From the NCBI GenBank assembly GCA_007571115.1, contig RKSA01000046.1, positions 1-5,378 of the forward strand: 5,378 nucleotides of DNA, given 5' to 3'. Positions 5,199 to 5,378 of the stretch are shown here, in pieces; the stretch's first letter is position 1, and each line of letters starts with the position of its first letter. This stretch comes from Gammaproteobacteria bacterium (GTDB lineage: Bacteria; Pseudomonadota; Gammaproteobacteria; Pseudomonadales; Pseudohongiellaceae). The notes beneath the pieces were generated by a model. The model was not told where the DNA came from and did no database searches. It saw nothing but the letters and a program-made list of their open reading frames with translations. The position numbers and the translations under genes were made by a program.

Positions 5199-5378
5199 TG
5201 GGGAGCTTGCACGGCAGAATCATAAACCTCCACCCTTCGCTCTTGCCGAAATATACACGGCTCGAAACGCATCGGCCCCTTCTCGAAGCTGGTGATGCCG
5301 ACCATCGCATCTCGGTTCATTTCGTCACTGAGCAGCTCGACCGACGGCCGGTCACCCAGCACAGCCACATCGAGGTGC
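5033..5378. repeat. Large inverted repeat, 165-bp arms with a 16-bp spacer
   Basis: Arm A (5033-5197) and the reverse complement of arm B (5214-5378) align without gaps, with 25 mismatches (about 85% identity). The spacer is 5198-5213. The innermost arm sequence is a perfect 8-bp pair, GATTCTGC (5190-5197) with GCAGAATC (5214-5221). Arm B ends exactly at the window edge, so the true length is unknown. Both arms are the same purN segment. Confidence 0.95.
5213..5378 (+). pseudogene. purN: Second, inverted purN fragment, diverged and cut by the window end
   Basis: In the plus strand this reads GRIINLHPSLLPKYTRLETH, then LLEAGDADHRISVHFVTEQL, then DRRPVTQHSHIEV: a PurN segment covering roughly E. 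coli residues 103-157. It is 65% identical (35 of 54 residues) to the copy at 4851-5198. It keeps the catalytic His (HPSLLPKY) and Asp (in QLD), but breaks near-invariant glycines (PG to TR, DGG to DRR). There is no N-terminal half: homology begins at the palindrome spacer, and a TGA lies in frame at 5189-5191. It is either a decayed inverted duplicate or an artefact at a contig end. Confidence 0.75.

Noticed and set aside
5198..5213. Hairpin at the palindrome centre as a transcription terminator or recombination attachment site
   Set aside because: There is no T-run, and the structure is fully explained as the turn of the purN inverted repeat; no integrase or transposase gene is present.

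Overview
The window is GC-rich, tightly packed proteobacterial chromosome DNA. The gene set is a PrpB-type methylisocitrate lyase, a FleQ-class flagellar master regulator, a FlgM-like anti-sigma-28 factor and PurN. It points to a flagellated beta- or gammaproteobacterium; I cannot place it more precisely. Both ends look like natural contig breaks: the left end is a 9-bp tandem repeat, and the right end is one arm of a large inverted repeat.

Layout. 1-85: degenerating short tandem repeats downstream of prpB. 86-1006 (-): prpB, with a long leader (about 1007-1165) containing short direct repeats and a good TATAAT box at 1171-1176. 1192-1419 (-): an unrecognised 75-aa gene. 1587-2948 (+): a two-domain protein joining the two glycosyltransferase types (TIGR04283-like and TIGR04282/DUF2064-like) linked to arsenosugar biosynthesis. 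2858-3196 (-): a FlgM-like gene that runs 91 bp into the 3' end of the glycosyltransferase gene and has a recognisable sigma-28 promoter. 3348-4838 (+): fleQ, divergent from flgM. 4851-5198 (-): the C-terminal half of purN, convergent with fleQ. 5213-5378 (+): a second, diverged and inverted copy of the same purN segment, making a gapless palindrome (165-bp arms, 16-bp spacer) that runs to the end of the window.

How the genes relate. flgM and fleQ share a 151-bp divergent control region. FleQ sits at the top of the flagellar cascade, while FlgM restrains sigma-28 at the bottom and is itself read from a sigma-28 promoter, so both ends of the hierarchy meet here. prpB (propionate/2-methylcitrate cycle), the glycosyltransferase and purN are unrelated metabolic neighbours.

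Most notable points: a FleQ that has lost the LFRS motif used by Pseudomonas FleQ to bind c-di-GMP; a FlgM whose C-terminal tail is coded entirely by the antisense strand of its neighbour; and the purN palindrome, whose substitution pattern (20 transversions, 5 transitions, no indels, 19 of 21 changed codons non-synonymous) looks more like a fold-back assembly or read artefact than an evolved duplication. I do not see a clear new multi-gene system here.
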